Positions 12,529 through 22,930 of a stretch of DNA of 64,000 nt are shown in pieces; positions within the stretch are counted from its first letter, which is position 1, and every line of letters begins with the position of its first letter. The notes under the pieces were generated by a model, which saw only the letters and a program-made list of their open reading frames with translations, was not told where the DNA came from and searched no databases. The position numbers were made by a program, and so were the translations under genes. The DNA is from Prorocentrum cordatum (lineage: Eukaryota > Sar > Dinophyceae > Prorocentrales > Prorocentraceae): positions 245,001 through 309,000 of the forward strand of contig CAUYUJ010022415.1 of the NCBI GenBank assembly GCA_963575745.1, given 5' to 3'.

Positions 12529-12738
12529 TCATGGCTGCATCGGCTGTCCAAGTTGCTGATGCATCTGAAAAAAACTTGACATTCGACATGTCCCCTGTAA
12601 ATCCATAGTTGCATCAAACATCTCCTCAAGCTTTTCCTCATGAGAAAAATTGGCGCGTGCAACCTTGGGTGGTGGAGTACTTCCACTGCTGCCTCCCTCC
12701 GGCTTCCGCGTTCCAAGCATGTTCCTCACACTTTCCAT
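12529..12738 (-). CDS. Small unrecognised reading frame, possibly decayed coding sequence
   Basis: A 69-codon minus-strand frame starts with ATG at 12736-12738. It has balanced composition (M-E-S-V-R-N-M-L-G, a Gly/Ser/Pro stretch, then H-E-E-K-L-E-E-M-F-D) unlike the repeats on either side. Just downstream on the same strand, in another frame, a heptad-like string reads M-N-A-L-N-D-M-K, stop, D-I-R-S-M-K, stop, K-D-K-A-F-E-S-D-I-K-D-F-R-A-S-L. This suggests a coiled-coil protein broken by stops and a shift. ORF1 of a non-LTR element is one possibility, but no zinc knuckle or RNA-binding motif is visible. Function unknown. Confidence 0.2.
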   Translation of the reverse strand: MESVRNMLGTRKPEGGSSGSTPPPKVARANFSHEEKLEEMFDATMDLQGTCRMSSFFQMHQQLGQPMQP

Positions 12739-13011
12739 ATTAACGCGTACTGTTTAATGTACTCTCTATCCTGCACTGGCCAACAAGAAGAAACTAGGTC
12801 AGAGGATGCCTTAAGTAGTTTACGGCTCAAAAAGAAAACACTAAAACGTATGACAATATCTCGATTTCGAGCGCTCGAGCCAAGGACATTGGACTGTAGG
12901 TCCCCCCCCCGCAACAACCGCATGCTGGAGGCGGGAGAGCGCAACAACGAACTGCCATGCATCATCTGGCGGGCAGGATACATTTAGGGTGAAAGTGTGC
13001 CCCTCAAGAAT

Positions 13012-13146
13012 AGCCCTTGAGCCGTCGGGGGCATCATCATCGTCGCCAACATCGCCAGTGTCATCGTCATCCTCACCCTCATCATCGGCATTCTCGCTCC
13101 TTCTGCTGGTCCTAGGCCATGACGTTCCATGACCTCCTCCTTCTTC

Positions 13147-13191
<45 letters not shown>

Positions 13192-13239
13192 CCATCATGA
13201 GCATGAGCATGATCATGATCATGATCATGATCGTCATCG

Positions 13240-13337
<98 letters not shown>

Positions 13338-13555
13338 GTCGTCATCATCATCATCATCAACATCACCGTCACCATGACACACCTCATCCCCACCATCCTC
13401 CTCCTCCCTCTTCCTTCTCTTCAGGCAACACCATCATCCTCATCATCAGCATCAGTGTAAGCATCAACATCAGCATCATCGTCGTCATCATCATCATCAC
13501 CACCCTTATCATGCTCATCCTCCTGTGGTCCTCCTCCTCCTCCCCCTCCTCCCCC
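13012..13555. repeat. ATC microsatellite cluster
   Basis: Near-perfect ATC runs at 13146-13195 and 13235-13370 bracket a core of GAGCAT and GATCAT hexamer variants. Looser ATC/CTC sequence continues to 13555. Long Ile or Asp runs in the frames are artefacts. Confidence 0.95.
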
Positions 13556-14342
13556 TCCTGGGGAGACGGCCTCGCCACGCTCCGCCACCACCCGCTTGGT
13601 GAAGGTCTCACCGCCCCACAGGAAGCCGCTCCGCGCGAGCTCCCTCGCCGACCCCCGCTGGCCGTCCTCGGGGGGGCTGGGGGGGGACGATGCGGGGTGA
13701 GCCACAGACCCAAGAGCTCCACATCCTCCTCGTCCTCATCCTAACACGCGCTTGACTACTACTTGTGAGAGCTGGGCGCCGGAGGTCCCAGAAGTGCCGC
13801 CACGGAGGGTCCAACACAGACCCTATTCTTCGACACTAGCATGGAAACGGAACCTCCTCGTAGGTTTCCAGAAGTTACTGCTGGTTCTTGGAAGGTTCTC
13901 TCGACTCGGGATGCCTGCCAGGAGCTGCGCCTCGCCGACAGTTCCAGGGGTGCCAGAATCGTCTCGAGCTGCCGCGAGAGGCCAGAATTCTGGCCCGAAT
14001 ACCGACCTTCTCGCCTCTTAACGTGGTGAAAAACATCCTGGAGGAACTGGGTCCCGAAACTTTTCGTAGTTTCAGGGCCGCCCGAGGCCCTCGGCGGACC
14101 CTGCAGACCGCGACAAAGAACTGTCCATGGGAGAAGCCCCGTGGGCTACGACCAATTGTCCCCGGGACCCCTGTGCTTAATGGCGAGCCCAGAGGGCAAT
14201 TAGGAAGCGCATCCCTGCTCCAATCGGCGGACTCACCAGAAGCAGACTGGACAGAGTGCAGAGGACAAGGCAAAGATGAGGCCAAATAAGATGGGTCATA
14301 ATCGAATCGGACAATCCGCTCGGATCACATCGCTCGTCGGAA
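13556..14342. other. No gene recognised
   Basis: Mixed-composition sequence between two ATC arrays. Frames up to 136 codons exist on both strands but none shows a motif. Confidence 0.5.
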
Positions 14343-14361
14343 CGGTTTTCATCAACATCAA

Positions 14362-14399
<38 letters not shown>

Positions 14400-14473
14400 G
14401 CATCATCATCATCATCATCATCAGCATCAGCATCATCATAATCATCAGCATCCATCATCAGCATCATCACCCC

Positions 14474-14546
<73 letters not shown>

Positions 14547-14749
14547 GTCACCATCGTCATCGTCATCATCATCGTCATCATCATCCTCATCCGCATCATC
14601 ATCATCATCATCATCATCATCAGCATTATCAGCATCGTCGTCATCATCATCACCATAGTCATCGTCATCGTCATCGTCATGGTCACCGCCATGATGGTCA
14701 CCATCGTCATCAACATCAGCATCAGCATCAGCATCAGCATCAGCATCAG

Positions 14750-14802
<53 letters not shown>

Positions 14803-14905
14803 ACATTATCATTATCATCGTCCTGGCCAAAATCCTCCTCCTCCTCCTCCTCCTCCTCCTCACCATCACCATCACCATCACCATCATCATAAACCACTCC
14901 GTCAA
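14343..14905. repeat. Long ATC/CAT microsatellite
   Basis: About 560 bp of ATC with GTC, AGC and CTC variants, including a CATCAG hexamer sub-run near 14715-14750 and a CTC run at 14835-14862. It creates poly-His, poly-Ile, poly-Met and poly-Asp frames. Confidence 0.97.
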
Positions 14906-15125
14906 TATCCTCATACTCATCCTCATCATCCCCCTCGTCCCGCCCGAAGTGGCGCCGGCCGCACGTCCTCGGACACGAGCGGGACGTCCGGAATTTGCAT
15001 GTCGCGGACGCGCACGCGCGCCCAGCCCCCGTCCTCTGGGCGCCTCGCGCCGGCGCCCAGGAAGTAGGTGCCGTGGTCGCTGCAGGGGGGGAGGAAGCGT
15101 GGCAGCGCAAACGAGAAAGGAGGAT

Positions 15126-15126
15126 A

Positions 15127-15163
<37 letters not shown>

Positions 15164-15206
15164 GGAGGAGGAGGAGGAGGAGGAGGAGGAGGAGGAGGAG
15201 GAGGTG
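15126..15206. repeat. GAT then GAG triplet microsatellite
   Basis: A run of ATG/GAT triplets passes directly into GAG triplets. Confidence 0.95.
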
Positions 15207-15550
15207 GAGAATTGTCTGAGATTCGCAGCTGGGTGTACGGACGGTGCGAACACGAGCCCCCGTGAGAGGCCCTGTAGGACACCCCGCGACGGTGACCCCC
15301 AACGAGGAACCCTGAAAACCCTGGAGGTCCCTTGAGGTCCCCGGAGGCTCTTGCACCGTAGCCACTGTTCTGGTTCGATAGGCACACCGCGCGGGGACCG
15401 CGGGGGCCCTCGGCCGTGCTTCAGGGGGCGGTACAACATCCTACACTCATCCACGTCGCTCGACTCTGCTCGCGATCGGGAGTTCGCAGTGGCTTGAGCC
15501 AAAGTGCGAGTGCAGAGCAGGTGACAGGGCAGGAGCCCATCACCCGAACG
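15207..15550. other. Leader region upstream of element B gag
   Basis: GC-rich sequence directly before the gag start. It may contain the LTR or leader of element B, but the matching 3' end of B is not present, so LTR limits cannot be set. Confidence 0.4.
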
Positions 15551-16660
15551 ATGGCGGAGGATAGCGGACTCAACACGAAGCGGTTCAGCGGCGACGGGAG
15601 CGACGGCGCGGCGATCGTGGTGCAGAAGGCGAGGAATACGCCAGTCGAGGCGCTGGGCCCGTGGTTGTACACACTGCTCGACGGCCAGGCGGCGCTGGCG
15701 GTGGAGAATGTCGACCTGTCGGAGATCAACGTCGAGTCGGGCGAGGAGGTGGTGTTCGCGCGCCTCGACGAGTGGTTCCCTGACAAGGTGGCAGGGGATC
15801 GACTGGGAGAGGCGATGGGAGACGGCTTCAGCCTGCGCATTCAGAAGAACGAGACCACGGAGGCCTACACAGGACGCGCGCAACTGGTCTTCGCGCGCTT
15901 GGCCAAGGAGGGCGTGGATCTCCCATCGGTCGCTAGGGGCTACTTGATTTTACGTGGCGCGAGGTTGGGCAACTTCGGCCGGGCGACGGTGATGTCGGCG
16001 ACACACCGGAGTTGGAGCGTGGACGAGGTGTGCACGGCGATCAGGACGGGTTTACCGGGAGTCCCCCCAGAGAGGCTCGCGCAGGCGACGTACGCGGTGG
16101 AGGAGCCTACGGCCAGCGAGATGACCCCGCCGCCCGAGCCCTACCAGGAGGAGGGCGCCGAGGACGATGTCACCAAGGAGATTGACGCGATCGTCCAGGC
16201 TGCGGAGCCGATCGAGGAGTCGGATGCGGTGGAGATCTTGGCGACATGGAAGCAGACACGAATGGCCATGAACAACGAGAAGCTGGATCGGGGGCTGAGG
16301 CCTGGGTAGAAGTCACGGCAGCCAGGTCCAGGCGGGCTAACCCGGCAGGACCTCGACAAGCTCGGCTGGCGGGTGGTGTGCTTCAGGTGCAAGAAGATCG
16401 GCCACTTCAGCAGAGCCTGCAGGGAGGTCCTCCCTGCCCACAGCTCGCAGATGGTGATCGCGGAGCCGATGGAGCAGGAGGTCCCTGAGGAAGTACTGGC
16501 GCAAGCAATACAGAGGATGGACGGTCCCGAGGAGGAATTGCAGCCGAATCTCGAAGATGACCTGGACGACGAGATCAACAGCATCCTGAAGGTCCACGGG
16601 GACAACGTGCTGGCTAAGTTCATCCAGGAAGAGCGGTGGAAGAGGCTTGAGCAAGTATGA
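15551..16660 (+). pseudogene. gag of element B with in-frame TAG
   Basis: I chose ATG at 15551 because the N-terminal K-R-F-S-G-D-G motif, the start of the conserved Gag core, follows within about a dozen residues. The core has the D-L-S-E-I-N and L-D-E-W-F-P-D-K-V-A-G-D-R-L-G-E-A patterns and the R-G-Y-L-I-L-R-G-A-R-L block of dinoflagellate copia Gag. TAG at 16307-16309 interrupts the frame, which then continues without a shift through an intact zinc knuckle (C-F-R-C-K-K-I-G-H-F-S-R-A-C, 16379-16420) to TGA at 16658-16660. Gag would bind and package element RNA. The single stop could be a mutation or, less likely, a readthrough site. Confidence 0.8.
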
Positions 16661-17095
16661 AGGAGAAGCAGGAGGACGATGACGCGACGCCCGAGGCGAA
16701 GGCTGCGGAGGAGGGTACTGTCCTGGGGGTGACGCACTCCGACGGGTGCTCGGTCCCAGACACTGGGTGCTGCAAGTCCCTGACTCGCGAGGAGACGTTG
16801 GCGAAGCACGAGGCAGCAACTGGCCGAAAGGCAAGGTGGATCAAGGACGCCAAGTCGATGCGGTTCCGCGGGTTCGACAACAGCGTGCAGGAATCCACCG
16901 GCGCGGTGGAGCCGGACTGGATGATCAAAAGCTGCGTCGTAACGTTCGTGGTATACGTGGTGCCGGGTTCCGCGGGCTTCCTCATGAGCAAGCCAGACCT
17001 GAAGGCCCTAAGCTTGGCCATTGACCTCGAGACGGACTAGATGTACCTGAAGCGGCTCGACATGAGAGAGAACGCGTTTCACGGGCGCTTGCCTT
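16657..17095 (+). pseudogene. Aspartic protease of element B
   Basis: The frame opens with an ATG that overlaps the gag stop (ATGA at 16657-16660), a -1 shift relative to gag. Active-site motif V-P-D-T-G-C has its Asp at 16759-16761. It is followed by R-E-E-T-L-A-K-H-E, F-R-G-F-D-N-S-V-Q-E-S-T-G and V-V-P-G-S-A-G-F-L-M-S-K-P-D-L-K-A-L, the standard body of this protease type. A TAG at 17038-17040 interrupts the C-terminal part; the next codons (M-Y-L-K-R-L-D-M-R) still match before coding sequence is lost in a G/C-rich insertion at about 17095. The ATGA overlap resembles frameshift-coupled gag-pro expression, but decay is equally possible. Confidence 0.78.
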
Positions 17096-17345
17096 GGGGG
17101 GACTCCCCTCCCCCCAAACCCCCTCCACTCCCGAACCCTCCAACCCCCCTCCTCCCTCCCAGGGGGGGGGTTCAAACCTCCCCCCCGTTCACAGAGGGGG
17201 GAGGGGGGGGTTCAAAACCCCCCCCCCTCGGCGCCGGCGCCGCCGGCGCTGGCGGCCCACAGCGGGGACGCAGCGACGATGACCAGAGGCAACTCTACAG
17301 GGGGGGGGGGTTCAACTCCCCCCCGCGCCGGCGCCGGCGGGGACG
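17096..17345. repeat. G-run/C-run hairpins with TTCAA core (three copies)
   Basis: Three self-complementary units with a G7-11 arm, a TTCAAA or TTCAAC core and a C6-9 arm lie at about 17162-17186, 17201-17226 and 17300-17324. A fourth in the opposite orientation is at 19050-19070. They flank the CAC/AAC array inserted in element B. Confidence 0.85.
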
Positions 17346-18905
17346 CAGCGACCCACAACTACCACCACCACAACTACCACCACAACCACCGCCTCAACCC
17401 ACCACCACCACCACCACCAACAGCACCACACAACCACCACCACGACCACCACCACCACCACAACCACCACCACAACTCACCATCACCACCACCACCACAA
17501 AAACCCAGTAGCACCACCACGACAGTCTAGCACACCACCACCGCCACCACCACCACCAACACCACGACCCACCGCCACCACCACAAAACACCACGCCACC
17601 ACCACCACCGCCGCCGCCACCACCACCACCACAACAAAACGACCACAAACCACCGCCACCACCACAACCCACCACCACCACCACAAACCACCACCACACC
17701 ACAACAACCACCACCACCACCAGAACTCACCACCACCACTACCACCACAAAAACCCACCACCACTACCACCACCACAATTTACCACACCACCACCACCAT
17801 CGCCACAACCACCACCACTAACAGCAGCACAACCCACCACCGCCACCATAAACAACCACACCACCGCCACCACCACCACCACCGCCACCACCACCAACAA
17901 CACCACCTCCACAAACCACCGCCACAACCACAACCCACCACCATCACCACCACCACAAACCACCACCACACCACCACCAAACCACCACCACCACCATCAG
18001 AACCACTAACCACCACAACACCACCAAACCACCACCACCACCACCCGCCACAACCACCACCACCACGCCAACACAACCACAAACACCACCACCACAAACA
18101 CCACCACCGCTACGATTACCACATATACCACCACCACCACTACCACCACAACCACCGCCTCAACCCACCACCACCACCACCAACAGCACCACACAACCAC
18201 CACCACCACCACAACCACCACCACAACCACAACCACCACCACAACTCACCATCACCACCACCACCAGAAAAACCCACCACCAGTAGCACCACCACGACAG
18301 TCTAGCACACCACCACCGCCTCAACCACCACCAACAGCACAACCCACCGCCACCACCACAAAACACCACGCCACCACCACCACCACCGCCACCACCACCA
18401 CCACAACAAAACGACCACAAATCACTGCCACCACCACACCACCACCACCACCACAAACCACAACCACACCACCACAACCACCACCACCACCAGAACTCAC
18501 CATCACCACCACCACCACAAAAAAAACACCACAACCACAATTTACCACACCACCACCACCACCACCGCCACAACCAAACCACCAACAGCACAACCCACCG
18601 CCACCACCACAAAACACCACACCACCACCACCACCGCCACCACCACCACCAACACCACCTCCACAAACCACCGCCACAACCACAACCCACCACCATCACC
18701 ACCACCACAAACCACCACCACAAACCACCACCACACCACCACCACCACCACAACCACTAACCACCACCAAACCACCACCAAACCACCACCACCACCACCA
18801 CCCGCCACAACCACCACCACCACGCCAACACCACCACAACCACCACCACCACCACCACCACCACCACCGCTACCACCACCACCACCACAACCCACCACCA
18901 CCACC
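17346..18905. repeat. CAC/AAC (CCA/ACA) array, about 1.56 kb
   Basis: Almost only CAC, CCA, ACA and CGC triplets, with longer internal duplications: the segment around 17405-17535 recurs around 18165-18310. There is almost no G outside short interruptions. The long Val/Trp/Gly frames on minus are artefacts. Confidence 0.97.
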
Positions 18906-19049
18906 GTCGTCTTCGTCGACGCTCCCCGCCACCGCCGCCCGCCGCCGCAGGCGCAGGCCGGCGCCGGCCCAGAAATGGAAATCATCGTCCCCGCCGCCGT
19001 CGCCAGCCGCCGCCGACGCAAGCGCCGGCCCGAAGAGAGGGGAAGCAAT

Positions 19050-19070
19050 GGGGGGGGTTTGAACCCCCCC
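19050..19070. repeat. Fourth G-run hairpin, inverted orientation
   Basis: A G8 arm, TTTGAA core and C7 arm at the right border of the inserted CAC/AAC block. TCCAAG follows at 19071-19076, roughly complementary to the CTTGGGGGG at the left border (17093-17101). Confidence 0.8.
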
Positions 19071-19102
19071 TCCAAGCGACCACAGAACGCGCTCCTTCCG
19101 AC

Positions 19103-19625
19103 ATGACGATCCCTCTGAACGAGACTGTGGCGGAACACTGCGAGATCGAATTCCTGAATCATGAGAAGAGGACCGAGGCAGACACGCGCGTCGCCCGCGC
19201 GCGTGCAGAGCGTGGCCGAGAACGAGGAAGCTCTACTGGCATCAATTTTTCAGTAAGGCCGTGTCGAAGCCCGCAGGCCGGGAGAACGGTGACCGAGCTG
19301 TTCTCCCCACCGCGGATCGTGCTGGTCGCGGTGGGCTCGGGGTTCCTGGAGGGTCAGAGCCTAGATGAGGCGCGCGGCTGGGACGTGGACATGGGCGACG
19401 ATCACAACGCCATGTGGCGGCACATCATCGAAGACGAGCCGCACTTCGTGCACATGCGCCCCCCGTGCCGGAAGTTGTCGATCATGCAGCAGCGCATGCC
19501 TTTTGGAACGCCGAAGGGGCCTGGCGCAGCACGGCGAGAATGTGAAGTGGTCGATGAGCTTCGTGCAAGCGGTCGTGGAGCTGGCGATCTACCAGATGGA
19601 GCGGGGCAGGCACTTCGTGGCGAGG
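19103..19625 (+). pseudogene. Methyltransferase-like domain of element B (truncated)
   Basis: After a short linker (I-P-L-N-E-T-V-A-E-H), frame 2 contains T-E-L-F-S-P-P-R-I, G-W-D-V, W-R-H-I-I-E-D-E-P and M-R-P-P-C. The same order is seen in element C. It resembles the motif I, motif II and Pro-Cys motif IV series of cytosine-5 DNA methyltransferases. Homology then moves to frame 3 near 19505 and continues to E-R-G-R-H-F-V, where the FE motif should follow, but a 102-bp minisatellite begins instead. The segment is thus shifted and cut before the second half of the fold. The methyltransferase reading is inference; membership in the same element family as C is well supported. Confidence 0.6.
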
Positions 19626-21142
19626 TACAATTTGAATCCGCCGTGTGTACCCACTGTGCTGGGCCCCCCAGCAGGCCTCGAAAGTGGCGACAGTTTCACA
19701 GATCGCAGCCCCCCAGAGATGGCGAGGTACAATTTCAATCCGCCGTGTGTACCCACTGTGCTGCGCCCCCCAGCAGCCCTCGAAAGTGGCGATGGCTTCA
19801 CAGATCGCAGCCCCCCAGGGATGGCGAGGTCCCACTTGAGTCCGCCGTGTGTACCCACTGCGTTGGGCCCCCCAGCAGGCCTCGAAATTGGCGACAGTTT
19901 CACAGATCGCAGCCCCCCCCGGGATGGCGAGGTACAATTTGAGTCCGCCGTGTGTACCCACTGCGCTGGGCCCCCCAGCAGGCCTCGAAAGTGGCGGCAG
20001 CTTCACAGATCGCAGCCCCCCAGGGATGGCGAGGTACAATTTGAGTCCGCCGTGTGTACCCAGTGTGCTGGGCCCCTCAGCAGCCCTCGAAGGTGGCGAC
20101 AGATTCGCAGATCGCAGCCCCCCAGGGATGGCGAGGTACAATTTGAGTCCGCCGTGTGTACCCACTGTGTTGGGCCCCCCAGCAGCCCTCGAAAGTGGCG
20201 ACAGATTCGCAGATCGCAGCCCCCCAGGGATGGCGAAGTACAATTTGAATCCGCCGTGTGTACCCACTGTGCTGCGCCCCCCAGCAGCCCTCGAAAGTGG
20301 CGACAGCTTCACAGATCGCAGCCCCCCAGGGATGGCGAGGTCCAATTTGAGTCCGCCGTGTGTACCCACTGTGTTGGGCCCCCCAGCAGCCCTCGAAAGT
20401 GGCGACAACTTCACAAATCGCAACCCCCAGGGATGGCGAGGTACAAATTGAGTCAGCCGTGTGTACCCACTGTGCTAGGCCCCCCAGCAGGCCTCGAAAG
20501 TGGCGACAGCTTCACAGATCGCAGCCCCCCAGGGATGGCGAGGTACAATTTGAGTCCGCCGTGTGTACCCAGTGTGCTGGGCCCCCCAGCAGCCCTCGAA
20601 AGTGGCGACCTTTTCGCAGATCGCAGCCCCCCAGGGATGACGAGGTACATTTGAGTCCGCCGTGTGTACCCACTGTGCTGGGCCCCCCAGCAGGCCTCGA
20701 AAGTGGCGACAGTTTCGCAGATCGCAACCCCCCAGGGATGGCGAGGTACAGTTTGAGTCAGCCGTGTGTACCCACTGTGCTGGGCCCCCCAGCAGGCCTC
20801 GAAAGTGGCGACAGTTTCACAGATCGCAGCCCCCCAGGGAAGGCGAGGTACAATTTGAGTCCACCGAGTGTACCCACTGTGCTGGGCCCCCCAGCAGGCC
20901 TTGAAAGTGGCGACCGTTTCGCAGATCGCAGCCCCCCAGGGATGGCGAGGTCCAATTTGAGTCCGCCGTGTGTACCCACTGTGCTGGGCCCCCCAGCAGC
21001 CCTCGAAAGTGGCGACAGTTTCACAGATCGCAGCCCCCCAGGGATGGCGAGGTACAATTTGAGTCCGCCGTGTGTACCCTCTGTGCTGGGCCCCCCAACA
21101 GCCCTCAAAAGTGGCAACAGTTTCGCAGATCGGAGCCCCCCA
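19622..21142. repeat. 102-bp minisatellite, 15 copies
   Basis: The GTGTGTACCCA anchor recurs at 19643, 19745, 19847, 19950, 20052, 20154, 20256, 20358, 20459, 20561, 20662, 20764, 20866 (variant), 20968 and 21070. Spacings are 101-103 bp, nearly all exactly 102 (34 codons). Because the period is a multiple of three, frames stay open across many copies on both strands, producing long false ORFs. Confidence 0.98.
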
Positions 21143-21470
21143 GCTGGCACGCAGCGACGAGCAAGGCAAAAGGCAGGGGGGAAGAGAGGGGCGGGGTGGG
21201 AAGGAAGGTTCGCGCGAGCAGTGCTCTATTCAAAACGAGAACCCAACGCAGGAGGGTTGGGAAAAATCACTCGAGGAACGGTGTTCCTGGCAGTTCAAGG
21301 GGTATGTTTATATTTCCTGAGACCGGGCGAGAGCTGGACAACCAGAAGAAATGAGGAGCAGGAAGGTGACAAGGCGGACGAGATGCAGGGTGAGACGCAA
21401 TTTTTCAAGTTTCTTGGGGTATGCTTTGGTGTATCTCGGGGCCTCTTTTTGACCTATTGGGGGGCCTGAG
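21143..21470. other. No gene recognised
   Basis: Purine-rich sequence after the minisatellite with no motif or repeat that I can see. Confidence 0.5.
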
Positions 21471-21745
21471 CATGTGGGGGGTCTCTGTGAGTTTTTTTTT
21501 GTTCGCCTTTCGGGGTCCGTGTCGGAACTCCTTTGGACCGTTTTCGGTGCCTCTTGTGCCGTCTTGGGGCCCTCCTGGGCCGTCGTGGGGGCCGCTTGGA
21601 GCTCACTTGGGCCGTCGTGGAGGCGTCGTGGGCCGTCTTGGAGCGCTCTGGGGCTGGTTTTGGGCCTCCGTCCGAAAGTCAACAAGATGTCCAGGGTCGC
21701 CGCTGCCGCCTCGGAGGCCCTGGAAAGCCTAAACCCTGTAAAAAC
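21471..21745 (+). repeat. TTGGGGCC-type irregular repeat, block 1
   Basis: Short phrases such as GCCGTCTTGG, GGCCGTCGTGG and TTGGGGCCCTC recur every 15-25 bp. The same family forms larger blocks at 44.6-45.2, 45.6-46.1, 55.6-57.0 and 58.9-59.6 kb. Confidence 0.75.
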
Positions 21746-21905
21746 ACAGTTAAAGTGAGCCCCGGAGCCCCCATGGGCGGCGCAGGTCCACTCCTGGCGG
21801 CCTCCCTCGGAAGCCCTGGAACGCCGAAGCCATGTAAAACACACAAGGAAAGTGAACCCCAGAGCCCCCATGGGGGGCGCAGGCACATCCTGGCGGCCTC
21901 GCTCC
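21712..21905 (+). repeat. 97-bp direct repeat, two copies
   Basis: Units containing GCCCTGGAA, TGTAAAA-CACA, AGTGA-CCC and GAGCCCCCATGGG lie about 97 bp apart. Confidence 0.75.
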
Positions 21906-21913
21906 TGTTCCGC

Positions 21914-21918
<5 letters not shown>

Positions 21919-21955
<37 letters not shown>

Positions 21956-21965
21956 TCATATACAC

Positions 21966-21991
<26 letters not shown>
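21919..21991. repeat. AT/TA microsatellite, two runs
   Basis: Two TA runs (about 21919-21951 and 21967-21991) separated by GTATTCATATACAC. A third short AT run lies at 22896-22918. Confidence 0.95.
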
Positions 21992-21997
<6 letters not shown>

Positions 21998-22228
21998 GCA
22001 CACATCTTTACAAATGTGTATATATATGAGGTCCACACCGAAGGCCCCGGAAAGCTTGCAGAACGTTGCAGCAAAATGAGAGGATAAGAAGCTCCTATTG
22101 CCAACCACGTGTACGTTTTCGAACGTGGCCATCAACGCCGCCACCAACTCTTCGCGATTGTATCGTTCGCGTACATCCACTGGCATGTCGCAGATATCGA
22201 CCGCACCCGTGCCATCTCCTGGCTTGCA
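21956..22228 (-). CDS. Possible short exon, unrecognised
   Basis: On minus the frame is open from just after a TGA (22229-22231) down to 21956, with an ATG at 22184-22186. The part before the AT repeat has ordinary protein composition (M-P-V-D-V-R-E-R-Y-N-R-E-E-L-V-A-A-L-M, then F-E-N-V-H-V-V-G-N-R). It then runs into poly Tyr-Ile from the AT tract, so the 3' end is not credible. It may be a broken exon. No family recognised. Confidence 0.2.
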
Positions 22229-22231
22229 TCA

Positions 22232-22930
22232 ATGAGCGATTGTTGGCAGCATTTGGCTCAGCGGATCAAAACAAGAAGGTGGGAACAAACAGCAAAAGTT
22301 TGCAGAGTTCGGACAAATCAAGTCGAGTGGGCTGACAAAACTCATGGGAACATGCATGCGAAAGACACCGAATGGAAAACCAAGCTGGCCTTCTGCTCCG
22401 TCCTCCACCGACCCTCCTATAGATTCCCCATCCTCATCAACATTGTCATTATGCTCATGGCCGTCGTTATCTGCACCTGCTCCTGTCCCCTGATAGACCA
22501 TATCCTTCTTCTGAACCTCACCCTCCTTCACACCTCCTCTTCCAACTGCACCACCCCATCCTCCACCTCCTCCTCCTTATCCGTTTTCTCCACCTCCTCC
22601 ACAGGCAACATCCTTCCTCCTCCACCTCCCCCAGGCAGAGGGGCAGGTGGAGGAGACGGAGACCGCTGGGGAGGAAGAGGATGCGGACGAGGAGCGGCGC
22701 ATAAGGTGGAGCTGGCGGAGGTGGAAGTAGACTAGACGAGGTGGAGTAAGAGGAGGCAGTCGAGGAGGAGCAGGAAGTGGAAACGCTACTCTCGCGCCGA
22801 TTGGACCGCGGCCGTGCTGGAGCGACGCCGGAGAGCACTCCGAGACCACCTCCACCATCTCCCTCCTGCATTACCACCTCAATCCTTTGTCCCTACATAT
22901 ATATATATATATATATATAACTTCTCCCGT
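22232..22930. other. No gene recognised
   Basis: Ordinary sequence to 22430, then CCT/CAC-rich pyrimidine sequence (22500-22640) and GGA/GAG-rich sequence (22640-22790), ending in an AT run. Confidence 0.5.

Larger units (their letters stand above)
15551..19620 (+). mobile_element. Copia-like LTR retrotransposon B, truncated and interrupted
   Basis: Gag, protease and a methyltransferase-like domain occur in order on plus, as in element C. Coding sequence is interrupted at about 17095 by a CAC/AAC array of about 1.8 kb with flanking hairpins. It resumes at about 19080 and ends at about 19620 in a 102-bp minisatellite. No integrase, RT or RNase H follows, so the 3' half is lost. Confidence 0.8.

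Noticed and set aside
14177-15883. 568-codon minus ORF with poly-Met and poly-Asp
   Set aside because: It is antisense to element B gag at one end and ATC microsatellite for the rest.
17394-19162. Trp/Gly/Val-rich minus ORFs
   Set aside because: Direct product of the CAC/AAC array.
19365-21469. Plus and minus ORFs of 300-430 codons across the minisatellite, and a possible CRISPR array
   Set aside because: A 102-bp period keeps frames open. Units are contiguous without unique spacers, so this is not CRISPR; the same applies to the 60-, 83-, 132- and 160-bp arrays.
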